Positions 22,160-34,734 of a stretch of DNA of 64,000 bases are shown in pieces. The stretch is taken from the NCBI GenBank assembly GCA_038496445.1, contig JALMLS010000165.1, positions 1 to 64,000 of the forward strand, in the 5' to 3' direction. Made by a program: the position numbers and the translations under genes. The notes below the pieces were generated by a model. It was given only the letters and a program-made list of their open reading frames with translations, was not told the origin of the DNA and searched no databases. Position 1 is the first letter of the stretch, and every line of letters starts with the position of its first letter. This DNA is from Trichosphaerium sp. ATCC 40318 (Eukaryota > Discosea > Flabellinia > Trichosidae).

Positions 22160-23328
22160 TAGCGTATTTACCTACATCAGTGAAGGCATAAACAAGATTA
22201 TTGGAAGTTTGTTTTTCTATTTTATATTTTTTCTTGAAATCAACATCTTTCAACTCGTCCAAGTTACAATTGATGTAGCACTACATAATAAAAAGTCAAT
22301 AGTCTAATGGCTATAAATTAGATCTTTGAGTGGTAGACAATGTCGTGAGAAAGCTCCTTTGTAACTAATTGATTTTACAAAGAAGATGAAACAGTAAAAT
22401 AGGTTCTTCTGTTTTTTCAATGTATGTCCGTCAGCGACTTCATTCAAGCTATTTCAATTCGGGTCTCCAATGAATATTCTAACACCTTTATGAACGTTTT
22501 TCCCAGGCAAATTATGAATGAACAATGAAAAAAGTGTCCCACAATCAACACTTCACCACTATGGTAGAAAGGGTTTAAACTCTACTAATATCGCGTAATA
22601 GTTCTTCCCCGTCTTATTCAGGCAATTGGTAGTGGATAACACTACAAAATCCTAAATATCAAACTAAGTGTTCCAAATTTTTCGTTTACTTAAATCACTG
22701 TGACACGCTGTCCTTTGTGTTATAACGTAGCGTAACATTTTATCCGGCCTCAAAGATGACGTCATTTTTATTAGACAACACCTTACACATGTAATTATTT
22801 TTACGCTTTATCGAAATTACGACCTAATTTAGTATCACGTGATAAGTGTAAGAGTATTTTAAAAACGATTTTATTTTCTTGTATTACGATATACATAGCG
22901 ACTGTTTTTGTGTTGTCCCAAATGGTGATATGATTTTACTATTTATGTTATTTGTTTATTTGTAGTTCCTTGTATCCACTGATTATGGAAGAAGAGTTTT
23001 GTTTGGTGAACACTTTATTTTTGTACACAAATATCGCTGGGTTTTAAAACCAAAATAACTTTGGAGAACGCCACACATCTCGTCAACAACAAACACCCTA
23101 CGCACTAATAGCACTCCAAGTACGCCCTGCTCAATAGAACCATCGAATTAAAGGCAATTTCTTTACTTTCAAAAAGACATTTTTACTTGGCGCCGCAGGC
23201 AACATCAAGCAAACAAAGTGGTTTGATGCAAAGTAACAAACAACGAACTTTGTTAATCCGTTTTTCTCCACTTTTTTTTTTACATGCTAGATCTTGTTAT
23301 AACACGTGCTTAGGTATAAATAAACAAT
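22160..23328. other. Intergenic, no gene supported
   Basis: About 1.2 kb without coding signal. It includes a TCACGTGA palindrome near 22837 and another CACGTG near 23302, close to the start of the Pro-rich gene, where they may be promoter elements. Confidence 0.45.
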
Positions 23329-24289
<961 letters not shown>

Positions 24290-24721
24290 AACTGCCTCTA
24301 TAAAAAAGAACAATAAACCGTTGTGAATAAGCATGAAAATAGCTTTTCTTTTATAAGTGCTAGAACTTATTTATGATTACAATAAGCTACAGCAACACCG
24401 TGAGTACTATTGTTTCAGACTTGATTTTAATGGACGTCCATGATTTTGGTGGTAAGACGCAGCAAGCAATTTCAAAAAATACAGCGGCTAGCTGTGTTCT
24501 AATATTCAAAAAGAGTAACAGAGAAGTGTGCTTACATTTTTGAAAACGTGATTGGATTATTCACACACAGGTGGCTTAAGACTGTAGATAAAAATTTCTC
24601 TTGTTATGTTTATACTCAATGTAAAACCTACAAAAAGAAGCACTGAAGTACGTTTTTTATTCTACATACAGCATTAAACAAATAGAATTTTGTTTTTTGG
24701 TCTTTGTTTTTGCAGTTCTCC
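24290..24721. other. Intergenic between convergent genes
   Basis: The 3' flanks of two convergent genes. An aataaa-type signal sits at 24311-24316. No gene seen. Confidence 0.45.
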
Positions 24722-25837
24722 TTACATGATCTTCTTTTCGCTTGGTTTTCCATAAAAAGCTCGATGTATACTAGAGGGAGTAGGTATTATAGCAGGCACC
24801 TCTTTTCTGTAAGCTTTGTACTCGTCACCCCATACAGCAATGAGTTTTTCTTCCTCATGTGGAACTGCAAAGTATAGGTAGATAAAAATCAACATTATCA
24901 GCAATGCTTTATCACCAGTCATAACAGGGGATACAAGAGCACTTGCAATAAGGCTAAAGTATTGTGGATGACGAACAAGACCATAGTAACCTAGAAGGCA
25001 ATCCGAATTAACAAGAAAAAACTCAGAAAGAGGAATGTAAAACAACAGTACCTGTTGTGAGTAATGAGCCTATAGCGCGATCAGAGCAACCTTCATCGTA
25101 TTCTTTGTTTGTCATACTAAGTTGTGTGATGCCTACAAATTTCTGGAAGACAATCAAAGTGAGAAAATTGTAGTGCAGTATTGATTAACATTGTCAACGA
25201 AAAAAAACAGAAATCGGACTTATACCTTCTGGTCGAATCCACCGAATGCTTGAGGAGTCCCGGCTAATACAAACGCAACAGCAACAGCAATATAATACCT
25301 GTAACAGAAGTTAAGGAAGAATCCCTTAAACGCTGTTTTTTGTCATGCGAATGGTCTTAAGGTGTACCTGTAAGGGCTAGGACCAATCTGCCATATGTCT
25401 GTCCCAATGTCTTGCCACAGTACCATTACAGTGGTAAGAGACCATATGGCTAAGAGACTATACGTTATTCGTGTTAATTGCTTGCGCAGCATCTACAAAA
25501 AACGCGTCAGAGTCAACTTGCAAAGTGCGAAAATAGAATGTTTGTACAGCAACCGTCGTACATTACTGATACCGGCTTGAGCTTTCTGAGTAGCCAGTAA
25601 CGAGTGTATTACACCCCATGAGATAAATATTCCGGCGTTAAACGCAATTTTTGGCACAAGCGTTGTAAAACCCATGTCAATACCAACAGATGGCATGAAG
25701 CTTGGTAAGACCATCCCACAAGCAACCCACACTTGGAATAAAAAGAAGAAAGGCGCTGTAACTGCCAAGAGTATGTATCCAATCAGCTGGTACGAAAATG
25801 GTATGCCAACCTCAGAAGATTTAGGGTTAGTATCCAT
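24722..25837 (-). CDS. Multipass membrane protein of the MddA/NnrU-ICMT methyltransferase group
   Basis: Five exons join in phase to about 275 residues. The N-terminal exon starts MDTNPKSSEVGIPFSYQL and has several hydrophobic helices. Downstream the gene gives MLRKQLTRITYSLLAIWSL, a third segment ending AFGGFDQK, and then the diagnostic C-terminal part YYGLVRHPQYF, VPHEEEKL, WGDEYKAYRKEVPAIIP. The R-H-P-Q-Y...E-E...G-x-x-Y-x-x-Y pattern is shared by isoprenylcysteine carboxyl methyltransferases and methanethiol S-methyltransferase-type proteins, where it binds S-adenosylmethionine. Length and helix count fit the MddA/NnrU-like branch better than ICMT. The substrate is unknown. Each donor reads gta. 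Confidence 0.75.
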
Positions 25838-26067
25838 TCGTTGTCTCTTCAGTTGAAAATTCGAAAGTTTTGAAAAATAGTGACTTATTGACTTCGCCTG
25901 CTTAAGTTTCGGGCAAACAATTTAGCCTCAGGATGTACAGATTCGTATTTGTTTGCGTAGATTATAAAGGAGGTGTTTTTTAGCGAGTTTTCGCAATGAT
26001 CTCTGAATTGGTTCAGATTTTTCTCTTATTCTGCGCTTACAATAATCAAAACACAGTTTAATTAACG

Positions 26068-27162
26068 ATGGCAGAGCAAGACCCTCTTATACATAAGTTT
26101 CCGCGTACAAGACATATTTTAGACGCAGGTGGCAGTGGTGTTACTAGAGATGATTTAGTACGTCGCCGTTACGTTTACAACATCTCTTGCAGGCGTAATA
26201 ATGACGTCTAACGCAAATTGTAGCTTTTTGATAAAAAGGAGGCAATAGAGTTCTTGAAAAACGACGTTATAGTAGAAGAGAAGGTAGACGGAGCTAATTT
26301 AGGTACACCTATAAAAACCGTTGAAAGACTGCAATATTAACATACTAATAGGTATATACGTCACCAAAGACTGGCAAATATGCTATCAGAACAGGTTAGT
26401 ACGATTTTTTTTAAAAATACAATACTAACGCCGTTACGAAGAGCACACTACGTGTCAAGTGCTACAGCAGCTCAATGGAAGCCTTTAGGTACGCTTTGAA
26501 TCAAAACACCTCAATTCGCTGTTTTCGTTGTTAAACACCTCGCTTACGCTCAAACTAAGATAACTGGCTTGAACAGCACCCTGGAATCTGGAATGTATTG
26601 ACATCACCTGACATAATCATCTTTGGAGAATGGTGCTATCAGAAACACTCTATTGAATACGCAAAGCTACCAGACTACTTTCTATGCTTTGACATATTTG
26701 ACAGAAAAGAAAACAAGTACGCTACGCGCTAATTCATTTCAGGGAAAAACCGTTTTAATTTTTTTGCTTTCAAGCCAAAATATCTTCTTGTAGGTTCTTG
26801 TATTGTCTCTAAACATTTTTATTTAGGTTTTATAGTATTGATGAACGTAATAAGATGCTTGAGGGATCTGGTATTTCTACAGTAAGGACAATAAACCGTG
26901 GACAATTTTCAAAAGAAGATATTATAAAAATGCTTGATACACCTTCACAGTATCGTACTGAAGGACCTGTAGAAGGTACGATTAGGGTGTATTCACTAAT
27001 ATTAATACATATCTAACTTGTTTAAAAGGCGTTTATGTCCGTATTGACGGCGAAAAGTATAACATCTCAAGAGGTAAAGTTGTAAGACCTGATTTCGTAC
27101 AGCACATTGAAAAGCATTTTACAAAACTTAAGTTTGTAAAGAATACAGTATTGTACAAATAA
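26068..27162 (+). CDS. RNA ligase (nucleotidyltransferase, Rnl2-like)
   Basis: Seven exons join in phase to about 270 residues from MAEQDPLIHKFPRTRHIL. Nucleotidyltransferase motifs appear in order: motif I VEEKVDGANLG with the adenylated Lys, motif III FGEWCYQKHSI, YFLCFDIFDR, motif IV EGVYVRI and motif V RGKVVRPDF. The protein then ends quickly (FVKNTVLYK), with no OB-fold or ligase C-terminal domain, as in stand-alone RNA-ligase-domain proteins. It would seal RNA ends using ATP. The biological substrate (repair or tRNA-like) is not indicated by the neighbours. The motif I Lys and the two motif V Lys/Arg are intact, so activity is expected. Confidence 0.85.
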
Positions 27163-27284
27163 ATTGAAGGGATCTTCAATGGCGAGAACGTGTGTTAAGT
27201 GGTGTGGCATACATCAACCAGGGAGCACAGGAGTTGGAATTTTCTGCAAAATGATGTCCTTGCAGGGTGTGTTCTAAAATGTCG

Positions 27285-27457
27285 AAAAAAAAGTCGAAAA
27301 AATGTCAAAGTGAATTGAACTGTTCGCCACAAAGGGAGACAACTGGGTTATGGCGCTCAGTCGCCGCTAGGCTCTGCCCCCAAAATTTTCGACTTTTTTT
27401 TGGCAAAGTTCTACATATTTGGGTTTCCCCCTTGCAGCAAAGCTGGTAACCCAAATA
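27285..27457. mobile_element. Small transposon-like (MITE-like) element candidate
   Basis: A 16-bp inverted repeat (aaaaaaaagtcgaaaa at 27285-27300, complement at 27386-27401) encloses about 85 bp that is clearly richer in GC than its surroundings. A second 10-bp inverted repeat with a 22-nt loop follows (tatttgggtt at 27416-27425, aacccaaata at 27448-27457). Short ttgcag words occur at both flanks. No protein frame is convincing. The structure suggests a non-autonomous element. The rest of 27163-27825 shows no gene. Confidence 0.35.
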
Positions 27458-27825
27458 CCTCTAAGAGAGTGCAAAAACATTGTAATAGTGTCTCGCTATC
27501 TCTGTACAGCAAGTCTTTTTTACCTTCGAAAACACGTGATAAAGTTTGGTACCAAACATCTTTACCATCACTAAACGGAAACCGCTAGAATCGATATTTG
27601 GCGGTTTGGCGAGTACATGTGGTGTTAGAAACCGTCACTCTTGACAACATTTAACAGTTGAACTTCCTTTTATTGTTGTTCTATTTATTGATAGTGAACA
27701 CTGCAGTAAGTCAATACAAGCTTGTAAGAAGCCAAATACAATTTTCCACAGTCACGTGGGTTTTCAGAAGTTCGCTGGCTTAACTATCGTCGTATTTTCT
27801 TTCTTTCTAAACAACAATAACGTTT

Positions 27826-28910
27826 ATGCTTAAATCAGAACTACACCAAGCTGTACAGGCAAATTTAATTAAATATGTTGAACAATTACTTCAAGAAGGC
27901 GCAAACCCAAATGAAACTATTATTTATTCTGAAGGACTAAAGTACAACAACACTCATCTTCTCATAACCATACAATTAACTTATTTAAAAATTACAGATA
28001 CACGCTCATACATGTTCCGTTACGCACAGACGAACGAGTCAAATGCCAGAAAGCGACACCAAACATAGAAATGATTTCGATGCTCCTCAAATACAATGCA
28101 GACGTCAATGGCCTTTATGTTTATGATAAAGGGGACCATGAAGGAACAGCTTTTCAAGAGATCTTGTCGCTGGCGCTTGAAAACCCTTCCGAGTACTATG
28201 ACCTTTTGAAGCTTGGTCTATCAAAAGGTGGTGATGTAAATACTCTACAGACAAGCGGTTGGGGCTATTTCACAGATACATTGCTTAAAAAGGCGCTCGA
28301 TAATCCTGTTATCCTTCAACTGCTACTCAAGACACCTGGCACTGATCCTGATGCCTATAATTTTACAAAAGATTGTTCCTTTGACACACAATATACAACA
28401 TTACATAGCTTGATTCAACGAAAAACAGATTTCAATGAACTCTCAATGCTGTTATTACTTCACTATGGAGCTGACGTTAACAAGAGAGGAACTTCCGATT
28501 TTAATCATGGTTTAATATTTTCTTCACGCACACCTTTGCATTCGGCTATTGAATCAGAAGATGTTAGAAGAGTTTTGATTCTTCGTATGTTCAATGCAGA
28601 TGTAACAATACCTTTCTCTTCTGGGGATCAAACATCAACTTGTATAGAACTTGTTGATGACTACATGGAATCAAATTCGCAAGGTGATAAAGAAACAAAG
28701 GAATTGATGAAATTGGCATTAAATCAGAGATGGCATCCAAGATTACATCAATATTTCCCAAAGTTTTTTAGAGATCAAGTTTTTTACCTTATGCTCTGTA
28801 TCAAACGTCTTGAGCCTTATCTACCACCTGAAATAATGGAATATATAATATGTAACGTTGCCAATGGAGAGTTTTTCATACCAGAACTTATTGTCGATCT
28901 TGAATTCTAG
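27826..28910 (+). CDS. Ankyrin-repeat protein with F-box-like C-terminus, copy 2
   Basis: Paralogue of the gene at 17916-19015 in the opposite orientation. Exon 1 starts MLKSELHQAVQANLIKYVEQ. A 56-nt intron (gtacaacaac...attacag, about 27940-27995) restores the frame: YSEGLK joins YTLIHVPLRTDER and runs on into MISMLLKYNADVNG. Further units are LLLLHYGADVN and TPLHSAIESEDVRRVL. The tail LEPYLPPEIMEYIICNVANG is F-box-like. The N-terminal two thirds are only moderately similar to copy 1, while the last 115 residues differ at about four positions. Both genes look functional. Predicted to be a cytosolic adaptor. Confidence 0.8.
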
Positions 28911-29741
28911 TTTCAATGTTGACTAATTAAATAAACACTTTTCTTTCACAAATAGTCTACTAATTTGGTTCTATAAAATTAGCTTTTAGCCTTACCACAG
29001 ATTGTTGATTTTTACATGTATTCACAGTTTCGTAATCTGTACAAGGGTTATTTCTGATCATTGGTAGTACAATAAAGCTGAGTGCTATTCACCGAGGCCA
29101 CACAAAATAATAATCCTTAATCTTGTACCCAAGTAGTACAACTGAAACTTGTTGTTTTTAAGTTTTCATGGAAAGGAAATACACAAAAAAACCGATCTAC
29201 TTTAATTGTTTTTTCGCTAACAGTGACTGAGAAGAAGACTATATCCATGAACTTCACCCACTCCAATGCGGAGTTGACTCCCAAGAATATAGTAATAGTT
29301 ATTTTATACTATTTGCTTGTCAGCTAACATAACATTTCCTCGCGTAAAATGGTGAACTTGAGTCACGTGATATAATAAAAACTAACGCTGGGTAAACACA
29401 ACCCATAAAAAAAGTTCAGCAAAAAATACACCGTCCGAAAACCGACTTGCGAATTGACAAAAGACGGTTACACAAAGACACGCGAACAAAAAAACAATCA
29501 TTATTTTGAGATTTTCAAAGTTTGTTTCCTAGTTTAACTGCAAACGACACTTGACGCACAATGATGTGTATTGCTCCTCTTCACACTAAACAGCATATAA
29601 TCTAGAACACTTGCAGATTTTCCTGACTTCCAGATTTACCCATTCCCGTAAAATTTCACGAAACACAATCTTCAAAAAGAATACCTGTAAGTACGGCTAA
29701 TGACTTAACCTTAGTCGGTTATTCGTTTATATCACGATTTC
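28911..29741. other. Intergenic, includes left edge of the inverted repeat
   Basis: No gene. The similarity to the right arm begins near 29129. A GTCACGTGATA site at about 29363 is present here but not obviously conserved in the other arm, which differs around that point. Confidence 0.45.
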
Positions 29742-32700
29742 ATGGAGCCTCTCGTGACCCTGAATAAGGGTTTTGAATTAACAGCGAAGCAGTTATGCGA
29801 TCTAGTTATGAACAACAGCAGTACGTTATTGTAATAAAACGGAACGTTTTTATAACTTGTTTAGGCAATAATACGCTTGAGAAACTAGGTGGAGCTAAGA
29901 AACTAGCGGAGCTTTTGAAAACTGATCCATTAAACGGTTTACCTGATAGTGAAGGCCCTGATTACGACGAAAGGCGTAAAACGTATCTTTTTATTTTTTT
30001 GTTGTTATTAATAACACGTTTTCTGTAACTCCACTAGATACGGTGAGAACATTCCAAAACCACCTCCAAGGCCTTCTTTTATTAAGTTTATTTGTATAGC
30101 GCATTTTGACGTGTGTTTGGTGCGTTGTAGCCTCATTGACGCCCTGTTTTATTCTGTTTAGATAATTCTTGCTCTGGTTTGTGCCGCTTCAAGCGTACGG
30201 ATAGATGGCCATTTTTAATAAATTACCTGACACACTAATAGATTGTCGCGTTAATATTCGGTGAAGATAAACGCACAGATTGGATGGAAAGTGCCGTAAT
30301 TTTATTTGTTGGCACGTGATTTTTTTTGTACCATTTTTTGAGATTTTTTTTGTGTTTTTGTGTTTTTTTTGAACCTTTGGTAACTGTTTGTTGTAGCTAT
30401 TCTTATCTTGTTGGCGAATACTATATCACGTTATATGACCGCCTTAAAGTGCCAGAAGATCCCAACAACACGTCTTAACACAAGTCGATACACAGTAATG
30501 CGAGGTGGAAGCAAAAAACTGATAGACAAGGAAAGCCTTCTTGTAGGAGATGTTCTGCTTCTTAATGGAGGTGATAAAATTCCTGTTGGTAAAGTGGCCC
30601 AGTGTCTTTTCTGTATAATAACCATGTGCGTAGATGGAGTGGTCCTATCCTCATATGATATGTATTGTGATGAAAGCGCAATGACAGGAGAGCTTAAGCA
30701 TGTACTAAAAGGCGATTCTTCACCTATGTGTTTACACGGGTGCAACGTTTTCAATGGCTATGGATCGGTGCTCGTAGTAGCTGTAGGTTCAAATACAATG
30801 ATGGCAGCGTTACTCGATTCGATAGAAGAGAACCTTGACCCTAACGATACTGAACTGAGTCCAACCTTAACTGCAGTACCAGTGTATAAGTACAAATTCG
30901 GAATCGTTGTAGCTATTGTTGCGATTACATGTCTGCTCATACGGTAAGTACAACTGCAATTAACCACATAGATTTACTTATGTTATACCTAGATGGTCCG
31001 TAGTAAAGTACAGTACTAATAACGACCCATGGCGGAACGCAGATTTGGTTACAATTTCAAATTTTTTCATATTTTTTTTAACAATCATCGTTGTCACTCT
31101 CCCAGAAGGTACCCACCCTTGTTGCACAATAATTTATACATGCAATACATACCTAAAAATTAACTAACTGATGATGATTAGGTATTTATTCAGCAGTGGC
31201 TTTAGCATTAGTGGCAAACATAGCAAAGTTGCCTCCAAATGTAGCAATAAGTACCTTTATGAGTTTCAAAGATTTAGCCCAAATAACAAAGATTGTTGCT
31301 GATAAAACAGGAACCCTCACACCCAATCAAATGATTGTACGCAAGACGTACTTGGCAGGATCTTATACCAAAGACACTCTTCCGGGCGAAAGGAAGAAAT
31401 CAATCATGTCATACATAGCAGAATGCGTCGCTGTTACTTGTGATGGCAGTATTACCTTTCTAATAAATGGACAAACTGAGTATGATGGACTCAGTACTGA
31501 ATGTGCTTTATTATCATATATCCATTCAGTGGGATTCGACTATACAGCTTTAAGAGATGAAGCTGTTCGGGTAGACAAAATCCCATTTTCCCGGTACGAC
31601 ATGGTCTCTTTCTGTTCTTGTGACAACTTTGTTGAGTTTTTTTGTCTAGCATGACAAAATACAAAAGTGTCATTGTTAAGACGGTTAACGGATATCGATT
31701 GTACTGCAAAGGTTATCCAGACAACATCATGAAATTAAGCACGAAAATGGTAAAATCAAAGACTAAACATGATACTATCGTTTGTGTTGGTATTAGTGAT
31801 AAGTACAAAAAAAAAGTTGAAAAGAAATTAGATGAGGTAAGTTTGTTCTATTACTCTTTGTCTTTGTCTTCAAACCTGACACCTTATTAGTACGCTGAAG
31901 GTTTAAGGGCAATAGCTATTGCATTCAAAGATATTCCAGCCACAAGCGATATTGGCAAAGCTATAGCTTCAGGAACTTCGGCATCAGAAATTGATGGTAT
32001 TTGTGATGGATTAGTTCACCTTGGGATTTTTGGGCTTGCAGACTCTCTAAGACCAACTGCTACAGAGGCACACTTTATTCATCAAAGACGATAATATCTG
32101 CTAACTCATTGATATACTTAGAATATAGAAGAGTGGATTGGTGCAGGCATAGATGTTACAATGGTTACAGGTGATCACCAGAGTACTGCAAAACTTATTG
32201 CTACAGAATGTGGTATTCTCACAGACGGAGAAATAATCCAAGGTAGCCAACAAAGTCTAAGATACGTTGATCTATGTCTCTAATAGTTTTTTAAGGGAGA
32301 GATTATGACAACCTTGAAGAAAGTGAACAAAAATCAAAAGATTTTCAAGTCATCTGTAGAGCTAGTCCTAGTACCAAGAATCGTTATGTTGATAATCTCA
32401 GAAAAAATCGTCATATTGTTGCATGTTTAGGAGACGGTACTAATGATGCACCAATGCTGTATACTTCAGACGTTGGCGTTTGTATGACAATGACCAGTTC
32501 AGCTACGGCAAGAGAAGCCAGTGATATGTATATCACTGACCTTAACTCATTTACACGTGCCATGATCCTTTCACGTAATGTTTTTGATTCTATATCCAAG
32601 ATGACGCAATACGAAGTCACAGGTATGTATAAGTATTAACGTTTTTTCTAGCTTCAGATCACGATTAATCTTGTTTTTTTCTGACTTTTTTCTTCTTTTA

Positions 32701-33650
32701 CAGTGTATCTTGTTTGTGGTGTCTTGGTGATGTTGGGCTCTTTGGGGCAAGGTTTAAGTCCTTTAAAAGCTATTCACTTATTATGGATACTATTGGGTAT
32801 AAATTCATTAGCAGCTATGGGTTTTGCGTCTGAAAAAGCGCCAAAGAAACTGTCAAAGTTTAAACCAAAGTTATTCACTTTCAGGTATTTTTGAACAATG
32901 AAAAAAAAAAAAAGAAGAAAAGTGCTTACCATTCTGTTGTAGCATGTGGATTTTTATTGGGTTCCATACAATCTATCAAGTATTTTTCACGTACCTTACA
33001 TTGTTTTGGGGCTCATCAGCATTTCCTTGGATTTACAATGGCATTGAAAAAGAGTCGCTGAAAGAGAAAGAGTTGAATTCAACTCTTGTATTTAACTTTA
33101 TTGTATTCTGTCAATTGTTTAACATGTTCAATGCCAAACGCCTTGTTTCAGGTATTTGAATCCACTCAATATGTTGTTGTACTTACTTAGGGTATTTTAG
33201 ATAATGTTTTGATTCGATTTTATGATAACTGGAAGATTGTTTTTGCATTTACAACAATTGCTATTTTGCAAGCTATTATTATTCAATTTGGCAGCAAAGC
33301 ACTTCAAGTAGTGTCTTTAGGTGAGTTTATATATTTTTAATTTATTCTCAATTGTTCTATAGACTGGAAACAGTGGATATACTGTTTGATCATAGCTGCG
33401 CTGGAGCTTATTGTGGTGAGGAATTGGTTTTTTTCAAGTTTTTTTTTTTAACGTTTCTTTGTTTCTTACTGTTGTTTACAAAGGATATTGTTGCAATGTA
33501 TATTGTGGTAGCTTACAAAAAAATGAAATCAAAACATAGAATGAGAAAATACGTGAACATGGCGTAAATATTTACAATGTCAAACACAATAAAATGATAA
33601 AACTTTGTGAATACAAAGTCAATTTCACAACATTAAACAAGAAAACGTTC
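29129..33650. repeat. Left arm of a large inverted repeat
   Basis: The reverse complement matches 50404-54672 through a complete P-type ATPase gene plus about 600 bp of its 5' flank and about 80 bp of 3' flank. Outer edge: ccaagtagtacaactgaaac. Inner edge: ttaaacaagaaaacgttc. Introns and intergenic parts are also similar, so the duplication was at DNA level and fairly recent. Small indels and substitutions are spread through it. Confidence 0.85.
29742..33567 (+). CDS. PMCA-like P2B P-type ATPase, copy 1 (diverging)
   Basis: Starts MEPLVTLNKGFELTAKQ. P-type ATPase landmarks in order: actuator loop CDESAMTGEL, M4 VVTLPEGIYSAVAL, phosphorylation site DKTGTLTPNQM, nucleotide-domain segments YCKGYPDN and MVTGDHQSTAKLIA, hinge GDGTNDAPML, then EASDMYITD, M5-M6 SPLKAIHLLWILLGIN and four further helices with a basic tail (YKKMKSKHRMRKYVNMA). 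The layout fits plasma-membrane or vacuolar Ca2+-ATPases. At several positions where copy 2 keeps the consensus, this copy does not: TGEP to TGEL, TGDN to TGDH, KGSP to KGYP. The phosphorylated Asp is intact and the splice frames that I checked stay open. It may have reduced activity or be in early decay. No long C-terminal calmodulin domain. Confidence 0.8.
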
Positions 33651-34734
33651 TTGAAGGCGTGTACACAAGATGTGACATTGCGATAGCTCACTAACAAAAC
33701 AATCTCATTACATCAACATCAATACCCACAGCCTGTTAAAACAGTGGTTTAGAAATGGTAAACTGGGAAATCTAGCCAATTAGATGCAGTAAGTTGGATT
33801 TGTTGAAAATAAAAACTGTCATAGTATAGAAGACAATCACAAAGCCAATAAAATGTTCTTGGATGAAGATCTGTTACACGCTCCATTTTTATATGCAAGA
33901 GATAAGGAGAGACCAAGTATTGGTATTAAAATGGCAACTGAAATAGCATATGCAACTACCTGTTTAAACAACAATTATCCAGAGTTTTATGAACAATTTT
34001 GTTTAAAGGAGGTTGCCTGTTGATTCACAATATGAAACAATGTCTACACTGCTCAAAAGGATTCTAAATTTAGATTTATATGAAATGAAACATCGGTCGT
34101 GCGTATATAAAGGAATCTTCACCGTAGTGTTGCCAAAGCTTGATTCTAGCATGTTGCAATACTAGAAAGATTGAGGAAAGATAAACAAGCAGCAACAGCA
34201 ACACCAACTGAAATTGCAGAAACATCTGCTTTGTGCAAAAACAAACCCCAGCAAACAATTATTGCGAATATCCACCTCAAAAGTGGTCTTTCGCACCTTG
34301 GTATTATTGACCTGTTGCATATTGTACCATTTGTACAGGTCAATTACACCAAGATCTCTTAGAGATAACGCACATGCTTTGACAGTACTATGTGGAGTGG
34401 ACTTAACAGACGACAGCAATCTATCTACATCACAAACCTATCAGATTTGTTGAGCTCCACTAAACTGAAAGTTGAGAGAAGGTAATCAATAGTGACCCTT
34501 ACATATCTTATCCATAAATTTCAAAGCAAGCGCATGTGAACAGAGGCGTGAGAGCAATAAGAAAGTGCAGGCTGACAATAGCAAAACTTAGAATTACTTC
34601 TTATTCATTCACGTGACTTTTTATCTGTTTATAGCAAGTGTGTCTATTGAGCAATTGTTTCTTCTGTATTACAACTGTTGAATATATTAACTTAATATCA
34701 TAGTGATGTGCTCTAACATTTTATTGGGTAACAT
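33651..34734. other. Intergenic with possible coding relics
   Basis: Short frames such as FLYARDKERPSIGIKMATEI (33880-33940) and a Gln-rich stretch near 34180 look like degraded coding sequence, but no family or continuous frame can be given. A CACGTG lies near 34613. Confidence 0.3.

Noticed and set aside
30431-30754. Minus-strand frames opposite ATPase exons, also seen as 53313-53636 in the other arm
   Set aside because: They occur in both arms only because the underlying ATPase exon is duplicated.
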